DNA from: Arcticibacter pallidicorallinus
GTDB taxonomy: Bacteria; Bacteroidota; Bacteroidia; Sphingobacteriales; Sphingobacteriaceae
DNA length: 64,000 nucleotides
Assembly (NCBI RefSeq): GCF_003002875.1
Contig: NZ_PVTH01000004.1
Location: 248,001 to 312,000 of the forward strand
Direction: 5' to 3'
A program made the translations under genes and the position numbers. Shown one piece after another: positions 27,142 to 36,667 of the stretch. Below the pieces are notes generated by a model. The model worked only from the letters and a program-made list of their open reading frames with translations. It made no database searches and was not told the origin of the DNA. The stretch's first letter is position 1, and every line of letters begins with the position of its first letter.

Positions 27142-30100
27142 CTAAGACAGCTGGTTTGAAGAAAGAGATTGGGCAAATTCCTTTGGATTGGATCCAAACC
27201 TTGATTTAAAGCATTTACTGAAATACTTCGGATCATTGAAGCCTACCAGATAGGCGACTTCAGCGATGTTGTCGGTTCCGTTTTCTAAATAAACTTTCGC
27301 TTTATCGAGACGCCTGTCACGGAGAAATTCTACTGGCGTAAGATTGGTGAGACTCTTGAACTTTCTGTAAAATGTGTTCCTTCCCATACTCATTTTTATG
27401 GCCAGATCATCCACACTCAATTCAGAATTTTCCAGACCTTCATCGACGATCCTGATAACATCCAGAAGGAAACTTTCGTCCTTGTTGGTCATGACGACCT
27501 CCTGTGGTCTCCATATATCCGCGACACCGCTTTTCATTTGCTCGAACAAACGACGTCTCTGTACAAGCAGATTTTTTACAGAAACCAAAAGAAATTCGGT
27601 ATCGAATGGTTTCGTGATATAAGCGTCAGCACCGTATTTCAATCCTTCTATCTGGCTTTCTATAGCATGCCTTGCGGTTAAAAGGATAAAGGGGATATGG
27701 CTGGTATCCTGATTTTTCCTCACCAGGTCCAGAAATTGGATGCCATCTAAATTGGGCATCATCACGTCGCTGATGATTAGATCAGGCAGTACTGACGTAG
27801 CCATTTCCATTCCTTCGACACCGTCATTTGCCAGATAGACCTGGTAATGCGACCGAAGCTCGAGCGACAGAAACCAGCGAAGCTCCTTGTTATCTTCAAC
27901 AATCAACACCTTTTGTTTTTCCTGAGCCTGCAGTTCGGGCACCGGGTCCTCCCGCAATGCAGACAGTGAACCGCCTGAAGCTATATCAGCGGTTTCTGCG
28001 TCAGCATCCGACACTACATAATGCTCATCCGCTTCCTCCATATAGGGAAAAGAAAAGCTGACACATAAGCCCCCTTCAGCATTATTAGATGCTGAAACGT
28101 GACCACCATGTAAATTAACCAGTTCCCGCACCAGGGAAAGCCCCACTCCTGTACTCCCCACGGATGTTTTATCCGCCGAATAAACCACATAAAACAAGTC
28201 AAAGATCTTGTCACACGATTTTTCCGGAACGCCCGGTCCTTGATCTCTTACGTCGACCATGATGTCCTTACCATCTTCCGTTCTTCTCAGATAAATTTCT
28301 ATCGACGAATGCGGGGGAGCATACTTCAATGCGTTAGACAAGAGATTTCGGATGATGATCTCCATCTTTTCTTTGTCGGCAACCACATTCAAACACGGCT
28401 CGTCACATCGAACGGCGAGTGATATCGCAGCCTCTTCTGCCGAAGGTCTGAACGTTTCAGCTATATCATTCAACCACTCCGAAAAATCAAACCGGGACAG
28501 GCGAAGTTCGAATTTCTTTTCCTTAAGCCTTCGTACATCTAATAGCTGGTTTACAAATCGCTCCAATACTTTCGCGTTGCTGCGAATCATGCCCGCATAG
28601 TTTCTTTCCTCGCTTGTTAGTGAGTTAGATGACAAAAGCTTGGTAGCGGGACTTAGTATCAGAGTCAGGGGCGTCCTCAGTTCATGTGAAATATTAGTAA
28701 AGAATTCCATCTTCACCTCGCTGAGCTTTTGTTCAAGAATGACCTTGTTCTTCAGGTGTAAGATGGTAAGCAAGAACCTACGGACAAGCACGACAAATAA
28801 AACCACCAGGAGGGCATAGGCCAGATAAGCCCATGAAGTATGCCACCAGGGTGGAGAAATAACAAGCTTCAGTCGCCGGAATGTTCGGTCTGAGTACAAA
28901 TCACTTTCACATTTAATCTCCAGATAATAGACGCCTGGATCTAAGTTGGTAAACGACGCCCGCTGCAGCGAGCCATTCTGCTTCCAGGTACTATCAAGCC
29001 CAATAAGCCTGTAGGAGAAATTATGGTGTGAGTAACGATGGTCTGTTACGCTGAAATCAAAAGTCAAATTGTTCTGGTTATGAAGCAGGTTCACTTCGTC
29101 CAGATATTGTATGTTGATGAATTTATCTCCGGATAGATTGCCTTTGCCCCATTCCTGGTTATTCACCGCAAAACTACTGAACACAATCTGCGACTGGGAA
29201 CTCTTCGGATGCAATTTTCCCAGATCCAGCGATAGGGCACCCACCGATGTTCCCCAGATGATCTCACATGCAGCGTTGTAAGCAATTGCTTTCTCGGCGA
29301 AGCCGAGTGCCTTGAAACCTTCGTTTACGTCGACGTTAACGAATTTATTTGACTTCAGGTCGAGTCTCGAAAGACCTCCTTTGGTCGTTACCCAAAGCGA
29401 TCTTTGCCTGTCTTCCACACAGCTCAGCACGAAGTCGTTTACCAGACCCTGCTCCGTTGAAAAGTTCTGCATCTGCAATTTTCCAAACGCATTCCCCCGA
29501 ACTCGTGTAATTCCTCCCCCCGCTGTACATACCCACATTTCACCTCCTGATCCCAGGTGCAGATATTGTATGTCATTATCTCCAATCCGGCTTTTGATGT
29601 CTTCATGATCACGGATTAACCTCGTCTTTCCAATCCGGTCGTAAATAATCAGGCCGTCTATGGAGGCGATCCATAAATTCCCGTCCCTGTCCGATGTGAT
29701 ATGCCTGATCTTGTCACTTTGATTGCCTCCTAACGCTACGCTACTAAACGTTATTTTATCACTCGATTCATTCAGTTTGAAAAGACCGGCATCAAAAGTT
29801 CCTAGCCATATCTGCTGATCTTTATCCTGATAAATGCTATAGACCTCCTCGCCGAACAAACCACTATTGGTTTTATTGAAGTGAGATAGTGTATAGCTAT
29901 CTTTTTTTTGAGAGCCCGGAACAGCCTTGTAGAGGCCTTTGCCCTTTGTCCCTATCCAAATATTCCCTTCCCGATCTTCCAACAGCGAATAGATGGGTCC
30001 TAAGCCATTCGAAGGCATATTACGAAAATTGACCGGTTGAACCAGGTTCCGTTTACGGACAACCAGATCCCCTCCTTTTGTTCCTGACCATGATCGCCCC

Positions 30101-31464
30101 TGGCGATCGAAAACGATGCTTCTGACCTCTTCTCCCCAGGTCGACCTGGAGCTTTGCTTTAAGCTGGTATGTTTGAAGCTATCATTACCAATAACTAACT
30201 TTACCAGTCCACGTTTTTCCGTCGAGAACCAGGCAATCCCATCAGGATCATAAAACAAATTGGAGATATGCTGAGGAAGCACAATATCCTTCTTGTTCAT
30301 ATCATGAATAGAAAAATTAAATTGCTGTTTCTCTTCATCGAAATAACCAAAGCCACCCCCATTCATACCGATCCATACGGTATGGTTCGGATCTTCAAAC
30401 CCTTCAAAGCGCATATTGGAATTCGCATGATAAAAAGGCGATTTGATAGTAGAGTGATCGCCGGTTATGCTGTTGAAGCGCAGCACTCCTCCATTTCTAA
30501 GTTCGATCCATAAGATACCCTTACTATCTTCAAACAAACCGTATAGCGAGTTTGATGCCTTATGAATAATTCTCCCCCCGCTGCCACCTGAATCCAAAAG
30601 ACATAGTTCTCCCCCTTCCGTTGTGCAAAATAATCTCTGATTTTTTCTCGAACCGCTCAGATGATTGATACTTCCTTCTGAAGACCATATCTTTTTCGCA
30701 GCCTTCGTCTTTTTGTTGAGATAAAAAATAGACTTCTCATTCACAATGCAATAGAGTCCGGACTCATTTTCTACAATTCTGGATATAGAGGCAGCTTTAG
30801 GTAATTCTTCAGAGATACTGCCGACAATAAATTTCCCGGATCTTTGCTGCAACGTGTACAGGCCACTGTTTGTGCCCAGCCATATAATACCATTCCGGTC
30901 TTTCAGAAAGCTATTGACTATGATATTTTCAGGTTCTGAAATCCCTGGAAAAACTATCCGTTGAAGTGATGGATCTTTATCGGAAATAACGTATAAACCA
31001 TCGTTCTCCGACCTAAGCCATACGTTATCTCCATCGACATACAAAATACGGTCAAACAACACCCTCTTCTTTGCACGCTTATCAATTTCAGGCGACAAAG
31101 GATGAAAGACTTCTGCTTTTTTGTCAAACCAGTATAATTGCTTGTCGTAGGTGAGAACCCATAATTTGTCCCCGAGCCCTTCGGCTATTCTAACCATTCG
31201 CCTGCTCTCCAGGTATGATTTCCGGTCTGTTGTTTTCTTAAACGTTCGAAAAGAAGTGCCGTCAAAGCGGTGCAGGCCGTTCCAGGTAGCCATCCACATG
31301 ATACCGTGTCTGTCCTTCGTAATCTTTGAAACAGAACTGTGTGCTAGTCCGTGTTCGGTGGAATAACTAACTAAGCTGTAGTTGGACTGAGCTAGACCGT
31401 GCCTGATTTGGAAAAAGTAGCTAAAAATAATTAGAATAGTTACTTTCAAGTACCAGCCCTTCAT
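27142..31464 (-). CDS. Hybrid two-component system sensor-regulator (HTCS)
   Basis: This 1440-residue regulator senses a glycan fragment in the periplasm and activates the adjacent utilization locus. A signal peptide or anchor comes first. Two-component-regulator propeller repeats fill about residues 30-760 (many GLW/IWLGT motifs), followed by a Y_Y_Y domain, then a membrane helix (SWAYLAYALLVVLFVVLV, about 845-865). The cytoplasmic part has HisKA with FFTNISHELRTPLTLI, an ATPase domain (NLLSNALKYAP, DQGPGVP, GVGLSLV), a receiver (VLIVEDN, DVMMPNLDG, KPFD) and an AraC-type HTH (NTFYRKFKSLTNLTPVEFL). It lies directly upstream of susC, in the same direction, 264 bp away. The ligand is probably a pectin oligosaccharide (inference). 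Confidence 0.96.
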   Translation of the reverse strand: MKGWYLKVTILIIFSYFFQIRHGLAQSNYSLVSYSTEHGLAHSSVSKITKDRHGIMWMATWNGLHRFDGTSFRTFKKTTDRKSYLESRRMVRIAEGLGDKLWVLTYDKQLYWFDKKAEVFHPLSPEIDKRAKKRVLFDRILYVDGDNVWLRSENDGLYVISDKDPSLQRIVFPGISEPENIIVNSFLKDRNGIIWLGTNSGLYTLQQRSGKFIVGSISEELPKAASISRIVENESGLYCIVNEKSIFYLNKKTKAAKKIWSSEGSINHLSGSRKNQRLFCTTEGGELCLLDSGGSGGRIIHKASNSLYGLFEDSKGILWIELRNGGVLRFNSITGDHSTIKSPFYHANSNMRFEGFEDPNHTVWIGMNGGGFGYFDEEKQQFNFSIHDMNKKDIVLPQHISNLFYDPDGIAWFSTEKRGLVKLVIGNDSFKHTSLKQSSRSTWGEEVRSIVFDRQGRSWSGTKGGDLVVRKRNLVQPVNFRNMPSNGLGPIYSLLEDREGNIWIGTKGKGLYKAVPGSQKKDSYTLSHFNKTNSGLFGEEVYSIYQDKDQQIWLGTFDAGLFKLNESSDKITFSSVALGGNQSDKIRHITSDRDGNLWIASIDGLIIYDRIGKTRLIRDHEDIKSRIGDNDIQYLHLGSGGEMWVCTAGGGITRVRGNAFGKLQMQNFSTEQGLVNDFVLSCVEDRQRSLWVTTKGGLSRLDLKSNKFVNVDVNEGFKALGFAEKAIAYNAACEIIWGTSVGALSLDLGKLHPKSSQSQIVFSSFAVNNQEWGKGNLSGDKFINIQYLDEVNLLHNQNNLTFDFSVTDHRYSHHNFSYRLIGLDSTWKQNGSLQRASFTNLDPGVYYLEIKCESDLYSDRTFRRLKLVISPPWWHTSWAYLAYALLVVLFVVLVRRFLLTILHLKNKVILEQKLSEVKMEFFTNISHELRTPLTLILSPATKLLSSNSLTSEERNYAGMIRSNAKVLERFVNQLLDVRRLKEKKFELRLSRFDFSEWLNDIAETFRPSAEEAAISLAVRCDEPCLNVVADKEKMEIIIRNLLSNALKYAPPHSSIEIYLRRTEDGKDIMVDVRDQGPGVPEKSCDKIFDLFYVVYSADKTSVGSTGVGLSLVRELVNLHGGHVSASNNAEGGLCVSFSFPYMEEADEHYVVSDADAETADIASGGSLSALREDPVPELQAQEKQKVLIVEDNKELRWFLSLELRSHYQVYLANDGVEGMEMATSVLPDLIISDVMMPNLDGIQFLDLVRKNQDTSHIPFILLTARHAIESQIEGLKYGADAYITKPFDTEFLLVSVKNLLVQRRRLFEQMKSGVADIWRPQEVVMTNKDESFLLDVIRIVDEGLENSELSVDDLAIKMSMGRNTFYRKFKSLTNLTPVEFLRDRRLDKAKVYLENGTDNIAEVAYLVGFNDPKYFSKCFKSRFGSNPKEFAQSLSSNQLS

Positions 31465-31595
31465 CTTTTTCCCTGGTTATAATTTTCTTTCCAATATACA
31501 AACAATCTTCACATTATTATGTGATTGCAGGTCCTTAAGAAAGAAAATTGATATCCCTGGTTAATTAAGGGTTTCTTCCCTTGAGCATCCGGTAT

Positions 31596-32573
31596 CTATC
31601 CCCTCTGTTTCAAGATTCCCTTAAAAGATTGCCTGCTTCCGGGCTTAGGGAGTTCCGGCGGCTGAGCCATTGCATCGGCCGTAACTTTTTTTGATTCTGA
31701 GGGATGCTTCCTTTTAAACTCCCTCAGAAGCCGATTCCCATCATACCCCATCTCTTGAATCTTCTCGTGACGATCCGGGTAAGCCTCTTTGCTGAGGCGG
31801 AAGGGTTTGGCCGCCATCGGCGCCGCCTGTTCAGCCGGAAAAGCCGCGATAATGGCGCAGGGACTGAAACCTTTGGTGTTCAGCAGAACATATTCGCAGG
31901 TATGTGGCACCTGATCATACATCAGCAGCGACATGCTCAGCATCACGATGCAGCCTGGGTCTGCCTTTGCGTTCAGGGTAATGGTTTGGGCCTCCATAAC
32001 CGCTGTCTTGTGTACATCCAGGTCCTTGATATCCAGATACTCCAGGTACATCTGCCGGAAGTCCAGGGCCACCACCATCAGCCGTATCCGGTAACGGGAT
32101 GCGCTATCGGGATATCCTGCAGCCTTTTTTACGTCTTCTTTGGGTTTGAACCTGCCCAAGCTTACTTCGAGATTGCCCTCTGCATTCCGGACTACGCTGT
32201 GACTGATTTGCAGGACTTCTGCAAGCGGACTGGCACCGTTGAAATCCATACCCAGCAGGTCCTGCAAATTGGCATCGTGGAGGTCACGCTGACCGATGCT
32301 GCCGCTCAGACTGTTGCGCAGACTGCGGTACACTTGCTGCGTGGTGCGGCTCACCGCTTCACCGTCCCGGTGGATATAAGCCGGCTCAAAAGCCCGGCGG
32401 ATCGCCGCGGCAGCCGAGCTGCTCAAGCCGAATTCGGTGGATGCCCGGATGCTTCCTTCAGTCTGTTCAAATTTGCGGGGCTTCCCCTGCATGATGTTCT
32501 TGCCGCGGTACATGCGGTAAATGACGGAACCTGCCTTTCCGCGTATTCTTCCTTTGTTGTCAATGCTTGCCAT
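31596..32573 (-). CDS. Uncharacterised Bacteroidota protein (DUF6266-like N-terminus)
   Basis: This 325-residue protein has no signal peptide and no membrane segment. The N-terminus (DNKGRIRGKAGSVIYRMYRG, then KNIMQGKPRKFEQTEGS) resembles DUF6266 proteins, which begin with a G-x-x-G-x-V motif and a short basic RxxP-type segment; the match is from memory and moderate. The middle is mixed alpha/beta, and the tail is rich in Lys, Pro and Ser. I use the ATG at 32573 because the residues before it (LIYLAFLNQNN) are not typical. The function is unknown. The base composition is more GC-rich than the region on its right. Confidence 0.6.
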   Translation of the reverse strand: MASIDNKGRIRGKAGSVIYRMYRGKNIMQGKPRKFEQTEGSIRASTEFGLSSSAAAAIRRAFEPAYIHRDGEAVSRTTQQVYRSLRNSLSGSIGQRDLHDANLQDLLGMDFNGASPLAEVLQISHSVVRNAEGNLEVSLGRFKPKEDVKKAAGYPDSASRYRIRLMVVALDFRQMYLEYLDIKDLDVHKTAVMEAQTITLNAKADPGCIVMLSMSLLMYDQVPHTCEYVLLNTKGFSPCAIIAAFPAEQAAPMAAKPFRLSKEAYPDRHEKIQEMGYDGNRLLREFKRKHPSESKKVTADAMAQPPELPKPGSRQSFKGILKQRG

Positions 32574-32760
32574 AATGTTATTTTGATTTAGAAAGGCAAG
32601 GTAGATCAGCAAGGGCCTGGTGACGATTTTTTCCTGAAAATCGACAAAATTTTATGCTATTTTTAAAAAAACGCATCTCAAATGCTGTTTGGAAGCTGGC
32701 CGAATGAAGGACAATCGCTCTTGTATAAGTCCCTATAATAGCAGTGATTAAGGCGCGACC

Positions 32761-32790
32761 AGTCCGACTTACAACAGAAGAAGTCGGACT
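32761..32790. repeat. 10-bp perfect hairpin in a 370-bp gene-free region
   Basis: AGTCCGACTT (32761-32770) and AAGTCGGACT (32781-32790) are exact reverse complements around a 10-base loop. No T-run follows on either strand. The region 32574-32943 also contains TTGTATAAGTC twice (32721-32731 and 32901-32911). This region should hold the promoters of the two divergent genes (31596-32573 minus, 32944-33288 plus); the hairpin may be an operator or leader structure. Nothing else is recognised. Confidence 0.55.
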
Positions 32791-32943
32791 TATCCCACCT
32801 GCAAAGCCCCTTCTATACGCCTGCATATAAGTACAATCATAATCGATTAATTAGCGAATCAAGCTATGATCCCCCTCAACTACAAACCATTTTTAGCTAT
32901 TTTTGTATAAGTCTGCAAAAGAAATACACAGAAAAGCGTTTAC

Positions 32944-33288
32944 ATGAAACCAGGGGATAAAGTTATTTGCATCAATGCGCTGATAGACGCAGATAAAAAA
33001 GAGGAGATCAGTCGCGATTTCGAAATTTGGGTTACCAAAGACAAAGAATACACCATCCGGGAGATACTCGATAACAACGGCATCGTTACGGGCGTTCTTT
33101 TGGAGGAAATCTACAATTTACCGAAGTTCTTCAAACTCATCAACAGGTATCAGGAACCGGCCTTCGCCATCTGGCGATTCCGGAAACTGAATTATGCCAC
33201 CGCAGCTGCTGCTGAAGAACATGAGGAAGAGCTTGTTGAAGTGGGTGTTGAGCCTAAAAAAGAAAGCGAACCACTGAAACAATCCTAA
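32944..33288 (+). CDS. Small hypothetical protein (beta-rich, MKPGDKVICI start)
   Basis: This 114-residue protein has no signal peptide. The first 80 residues (KPGDKVICINALID, then TKDKEYTIREILDNNG) look like a small SH3-like beta barrel, as in many short Bacteroidota proteins that open with KxGD-KVxC. The tail is acidic (EEHEEELVEVGVEP) and probably disordered. The stop overlaps the 3' end of the SDR gene by 4 bp (convergent). The function is unknown. Confidence 0.65.
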   Translation: MKPGDKVICINALIDADKKEEISRDFEIWVTKDKEYTIREILDNNGIVTGVLLEEIYNLPKFFKLINRYQEPAFAIWRFRKLNYATAAAAEEHEEELVEVGVEPKKESEPLKQS

Positions 33289-34760
33289 GCTTTGGGCGAT
33301 GGGAGCCCGACGTTATTTTGATATTGCGTAAGCTGTGTGGCCATACCTTTGAATATAAACAAATGGAATGGCCACATAGCATACCAGTACAACCGCCCCC
33401 ACAGTCCGCGCGGACGGAAAGTTGCCGTCTGAATCAATGTCTTCCCCGACGGGTCTGACTGATCGATACAAAACTCCAGCCAGGCCTCGCCCGGAAGCCT
33501 CATCTCCGCATAGAGCAGCAGTCGCTTCTTTTCTTTGTCGGCGAGCAATACCCTCCAAAAATCCAATGCATCACCCGCAATCAGGCTATCCTGGTTTCTT
33601 CTCCCCCTCCTCATTCCTACCCCGCCGACAACTTTGTCGGCAAAACCCCTCAATTTCCATAAGAAGTTCAGGTAATACCACCCCCGGTTACCACCAATTC
33701 CCCAGATATTTTCCAGGACTTCGTCCGGACTTCGATTAAAAGCGATCTTTACCTGGGAGCTTAGGGTTCCGTTCTGCGGAACCTTGATCTGATCCATGAA
33801 GGTTGTTTCGAGGTATCCCCGGTTAAGCGCGTCTTTCCAGCTGCTGACGATGGAATGCTGCTCAATCTTGACGAAGGCGAGTTTTAGTGAATCACGATAA
33901 CTGAAGCATTTTCCAGGAACTATTTTCTTGATATCATCGTTTTGGCAGACCACCTCATTTTTCATGCTTTCCACCAGGGAGCTTGCCAGTGAAAAAGGAA
34001 CAGATGTGACGAAATTAAGCCAGTAAGACGACAGCTTGGGTGTCAGGAAGGGCACGTTAATGATATAGCGTTTGAGATTTCGGGAAGCGGCATACTCGAG
34101 CAGCATCTGCTGGTAGGTCAGGATATCCGGACCGCCTATATCAAACGTCTTATCATAGGCTTCCTCTTTAAAGAGAACGCCGCTCAGATAACGAAGGACG
34201 TCGCGGATGCCGATAGGCTGACAGCGGGTCCTCACCCATTTGGGAGCAACCATGACCGGGAGCTTTTCTACCAGATCCCTGATTATTTCGAATGAAGCGC
34301 TTCCTGATCCGATGATAATCGCTGCTCTTAAGATGGTGCAGTGAATCCGGCTTTGCTTCAAGACATCTTCCACAGCGAGTCGTGAGGAAAGATGCTTCGA
34401 CAGTTTAGCATCATTAACGATTCCCGTCAGATAAATGATCTGTTTACAGCTATCGCAGTTCGAAAGGGCTTTTACAAAGTTCCCGGCAGTCTGTTTCTCC
34501 GCATCCGAGAAATCTCCATTGGGTGAAGACATGGAATGTACGAGATAATAGGCTGCGTCAATATCCACAGGAATCTGGTCCAGCCCCTTCCCGGTTACGA
34601 GATCGGCTTCAATAATAAGGACCTTTTCAGAAAAATCGATTTTTTTAATAAACCGCCGTTTATCACGAACCATGCATACGATGTCATGACCTTCTTCCAA
34701 TAGTACGGGGAGTAGACGTGTGCCGATATAACCATTTGCACCTGTTAGCAGAATTTTCAT
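33285..34760 (-). CDS. SDR-family NAD(P)-binding protein with C-terminal DUF2867
   Basis: This 491-residue two-part protein has an atypical SDR domain (residues 1-300) beginning MKILLTGANGYIGTRLLP, with the GxxGxxG dinucleotide motif, a CMVRDKRR loop that favours NADP, and a YLVHSMSS segment. The C-terminal part (about 330-480, WGIGGNRGWYYLNFLWK, then LYAEMRLPGEAWLEF) is DUF2867, related to START/SRPBCC ligand-binding folds. I start at the ATG at 34760; the frame extends to 34790 but the Rossmann strand begins here. The substrate is unknown; such proteins are often annotated as nucleoside-diphosphate-sugar epimerases without proof. Confidence 0.85.
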   Translation of the reverse strand: MKILLTGANGYIGTRLLPVLLEEGHDIVCMVRDKRRFIKKIDFSEKVLIIEADLVTGKGLDQIPVDIDAAYYLVHSMSSPNGDFSDAEKQTAGNFVKALSNCDSCKQIIYLTGIVNDAKLSKHLSSRLAVEDVLKQSRIHCTILRAAIIIGSGSASFEIIRDLVEKLPVMVAPKWVRTRCQPIGIRDVLRYLSGVLFKEEAYDKTFDIGGPDILTYQQMLLEYAASRNLKRYIINVPFLTPKLSSYWLNFVTSVPFSLASSLVESMKNEVVCQNDDIKKIVPGKCFSYRDSLKLAFVKIEQHSIVSSWKDALNRGYLETTFMDQIKVPQNGTLSSQVKIAFNRSPDEVLENIWGIGGNRGWYYLNFLWKLRGFADKVVGGVGMRRGRRNQDSLIAGDALDFWRVLLADKEKKRLLLYAEMRLPGEAWLEFCIDQSDPSGKTLIQTATFRPRGLWGRLYWYAMWPFHLFIFKGMATQLTQYQNNVGLPSPKA

Positions 34761-34866
34761 CGTTTTGTATGATTCAGATAGTGACAACAAACGGTTTCCT
34801 GTATTGTTAGCATGGTAGTAAACAGGCTTATGATAAAAATATGCATCGTCTGAAACGGATATTTAA

Positions 34867-34874
34867 TACATTTG
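34867..34874 (+). promoter_or_regulatory. -7 promoter box for the small membrane protein
   Basis: TACATTTG matches the Bacteroidota -7 consensus TAnnTTTG and lies 22 bp before the ATG at 34897. No TTTG -33 box at 19-21 bp spacing. Confidence 0.45.
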
Positions 34875-34896
34875 GAAATTCAAACAAAGCAAACTC

Positions 34897-35109
34897 ATGA
34901 AATCTCTATTAAAAAAAGCACTTTACACGTTCTTGTTAATCGCCTCTTCAGCATATAGTTCATTCGCAGTCAATGTGGTAGACAGTGATTTGAGCAATAC
35001 TGCAGGTTCTAACCGGGGACATGAAAATTTAACTATATACGTATTCATCATCATATTCCTTATTCTGGCTGCTACAGCGCCTTTTTATGATAAAAAAGGG
35101 AACAAATAA
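34897..35109 (+). CDS. Small exported/membrane protein of unknown function
   Basis: This 70-residue protein starts MKSLLKKALYTFLLIASSAY with a likely signal peptide (cleavage near SSFA). A short polar stretch (VDSDLSNTAGSNRGHEN) is followed by one membrane helix (LTIYVFIIIFLILAAT) and a basic end (YDKKGNK). It has a -7 type promoter box before it and a strong terminator after it, so it is a single-gene transcript. I do not recognise a family. Confidence 0.65.
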   Translation: MKSLLKKALYTFLLIASSAYSSFAVNVVDSDLSNTAGSNRGHENLTIYVFIIIFLILAATAPFYDKKGNK

Positions 35110-35194
35110 GGGGCGAAAAAAAATTTAAAAATATTTTCATTTTTTTGAAACTATTAATTGTTTTCGCCGTTAAAGTAGGTGATAAGGTTTAGGT

Positions 35195-35231
35195 GCCCTT
35201 GCTATACTCATTATAGCAGGGGCTTTTTTTT
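35195..35231 (+). terminator. Rho-independent terminator
   Basis: A 12-bp stem with one G-U pair (GCCCTTGCTATA at 35195-35206 with TATAGCAGGGGC at 35212-35223) is followed by T8 (35224-35231). It ends the small membrane protein transcript and lies 5 bp from the convergent DUF92 stop. Confidence 0.9.
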
Positions 35232-35235
35232 GCCC

Positions 35236-35955
35236 CTAAAAGTCGATTGCAGAGAGTAATCCGCCTGCAAGTAACGCAGCAAATAGTGTATTCAGAAAGT
35301 TGACGGTATCGTTGCTTATAAAACGTTTGCGCTCCAGGGTAGCACCTAAAACAGAATCGAACACATTCCCCGTTATACCCGCCAGGAGCACGACTGCCAC
35401 TACAGGTGTCCATCCCGTAAAACAAGCGAATAGTAAAGCTATCGCGGCACTTCCGGCTATTCCGGCGATCGATCCTTCCAGACTAACTACTCCATTTTCT
35501 CCTCTACTATCTTTCTGCCAGCTGAGAACATGATAGAACCGGCTACCATAGACGTTTCCTAGTTCTGACGAAAGCGTGTCTGAAGTTGCAGATGCAAAGG
35601 CAGCTGCTACGAGCACCGTGCAGAGCTCGCGTTGTGAGGGAAAGCATAGCGCCAGGACTGCGGCTAAGGCTGGTACCCCGGCATTGGCCAGCACCTGAGA
35701 CGCGACCCTTTGTCCCTTATCCGCTTCTGCAAGTCCCATAACTATTTTAAACTGATGCCTCCATTGACTCGCCGCGGTTCCCAAAATAAAGAAAGCAGCC
35801 ATCATGAGCAGGCCTGCAAACCCAGTACCCAGAAATAGCAGAAAGGCAATAAGTCCCCCACATACCGCGCCCCCTACCGTTAACTTCCGGAGATAGATAC
35901 TGAGAAACATACCGGCACAAACGCACCCTATCAGCAGAATTTTAGTTGAATACAT
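35236..35955 (-). CDS. DUF92-family integral membrane protein
   Basis: This 239-residue protein has about six hydrophobic segments, no signal peptide, and the family pattern KLTVGGAVCGGLIAFLLFLG near the start, an Arg/Gln-rich loop (SQWRHQFK), LANAGVPALAAVLAL, ATSDTLSSELGNVYG and GNVFDSVLGATLERK. DUF92 members are related to TMEM19 and to phytol/CTP-type kinases in plants; the bacterial function is not known. The conserved polar residues D in SDTLSSE and D in FDS-LGA are present, so an enzyme role is possible. Confidence 0.88.
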   Translation of the reverse strand: MYSTKILLIGCVCAGMFLSIYLRKLTVGGAVCGGLIAFLLFLGTGFAGLLMMAAFFILGTAASQWRHQFKIVMGLAEADKGQRVASQVLANAGVPALAAVLALCFPSQRELCTVLVAAAFASATSDTLSSELGNVYGSRFYHVLSWQKDSRGENGVVSLEGSIAGIAGSAAIALLFACFTGWTPVVAVVLLAGITGNVFDSVLGATLERKRFISNDTVNFLNTLFAALLAGGLLSAIDF

Positions 35956-36082
35956 GCTTTAAATATAGGTGTACACCATGTGGGCGTTGATTGTTTGAGC
36001 AAAAAAGTTACAGAAAAGGTGTAAACTATTTTTTATTTTGAGGCGTTAACCTATAACCATGTAAACCTTAGAACGCTCTGAT

Positions 36083-36526
36083 ATGGAGGATAATCTGATT
36101 GTCAACTTAAGACCCCTGTTAATCCACAGCTTAAATGAGACTGGATTTTATGATCAGGCCATTGATCTGGTAAGGGTGCCTGCGTTGAAATCGGCGTTTG
36201 CTAAATATCTATGGATGCGAGGCGAACACATCGTTGGGATTCGTTCTTTTCTGGTTCGCGCGAACTGCAAGCTCAGTGAATTCGACTTTGCAAACTGTCC
36301 TGATTCTGCCGCCTGGGAAGCCTTCAGGCAGACCCTTAATAAACATGACGGCGAAGCACTATTACGCTGGGGTTTACAAAAAGGCAACCTCACTCTCCGA
36401 AAGTATGAATCAACCTTATCCAACACGAGCGAAAACAAGCATCTTCGCTGTATGCTCGACCATCACATGAAAGATATCCGAAATTCTCTGGATAATCTCT
36501 CCGGTTTGAAGTTAAGCTTTCGCTAA
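36083..36526 (+). CDS. Hypothetical helical protein, weakly DUF2383/ferritin-like
   Basis: This 147-residue protein has no signal peptide and looks all-helical. The C-terminal half (ALLRWGLQKGNLTLRKYES, then LRCMLDHHMKDIRNSLDNL) has the pattern of the DUF2383/PA2169 four-helix bundle, in which a pair of helices ends with LxxHxxxIxxxxxxL; the resemblance is weak and from memory. The start at 36083 is the first ATG in frame. It has no close neighbours on its strand until the phosphoglucomutase gene 141 bp on. The function is unknown. Confidence 0.6.
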   Translation: MEDNLIVNLRPLLIHSLNETGFYDQAIDLVRVPALKSAFAKYLWMRGEHIVGIRSFLVRANCKLSEFDFANCPDSAAWEAFRQTLNKHDGEALLRWGLQKGNLTLRKYESTLSNTSENKHLRCMLDHHMKDIRNSLDNLSGLKLSFR

Positions 36527-36667
36527 ATTTCCCGATTCACTGCGCATCATTAGGGTTTCTTGCTGAACTTTTTTTTCTTTGTAAAACAAGTGCGTTAAAT
36601 TTACATTGTGTTGTTATACTTGTAAAATAACGAAGATCACAAAAGAAATACTTAAATCTTAATAACT

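Noticed and set aside
31704-32591. A 295-codon plus-strand frame opposite the DUF6266-like gene
   Set aside because: It is a GC-frame shadow with low-complexity His/Gln content and no start context; the minus-strand gene is better supported.
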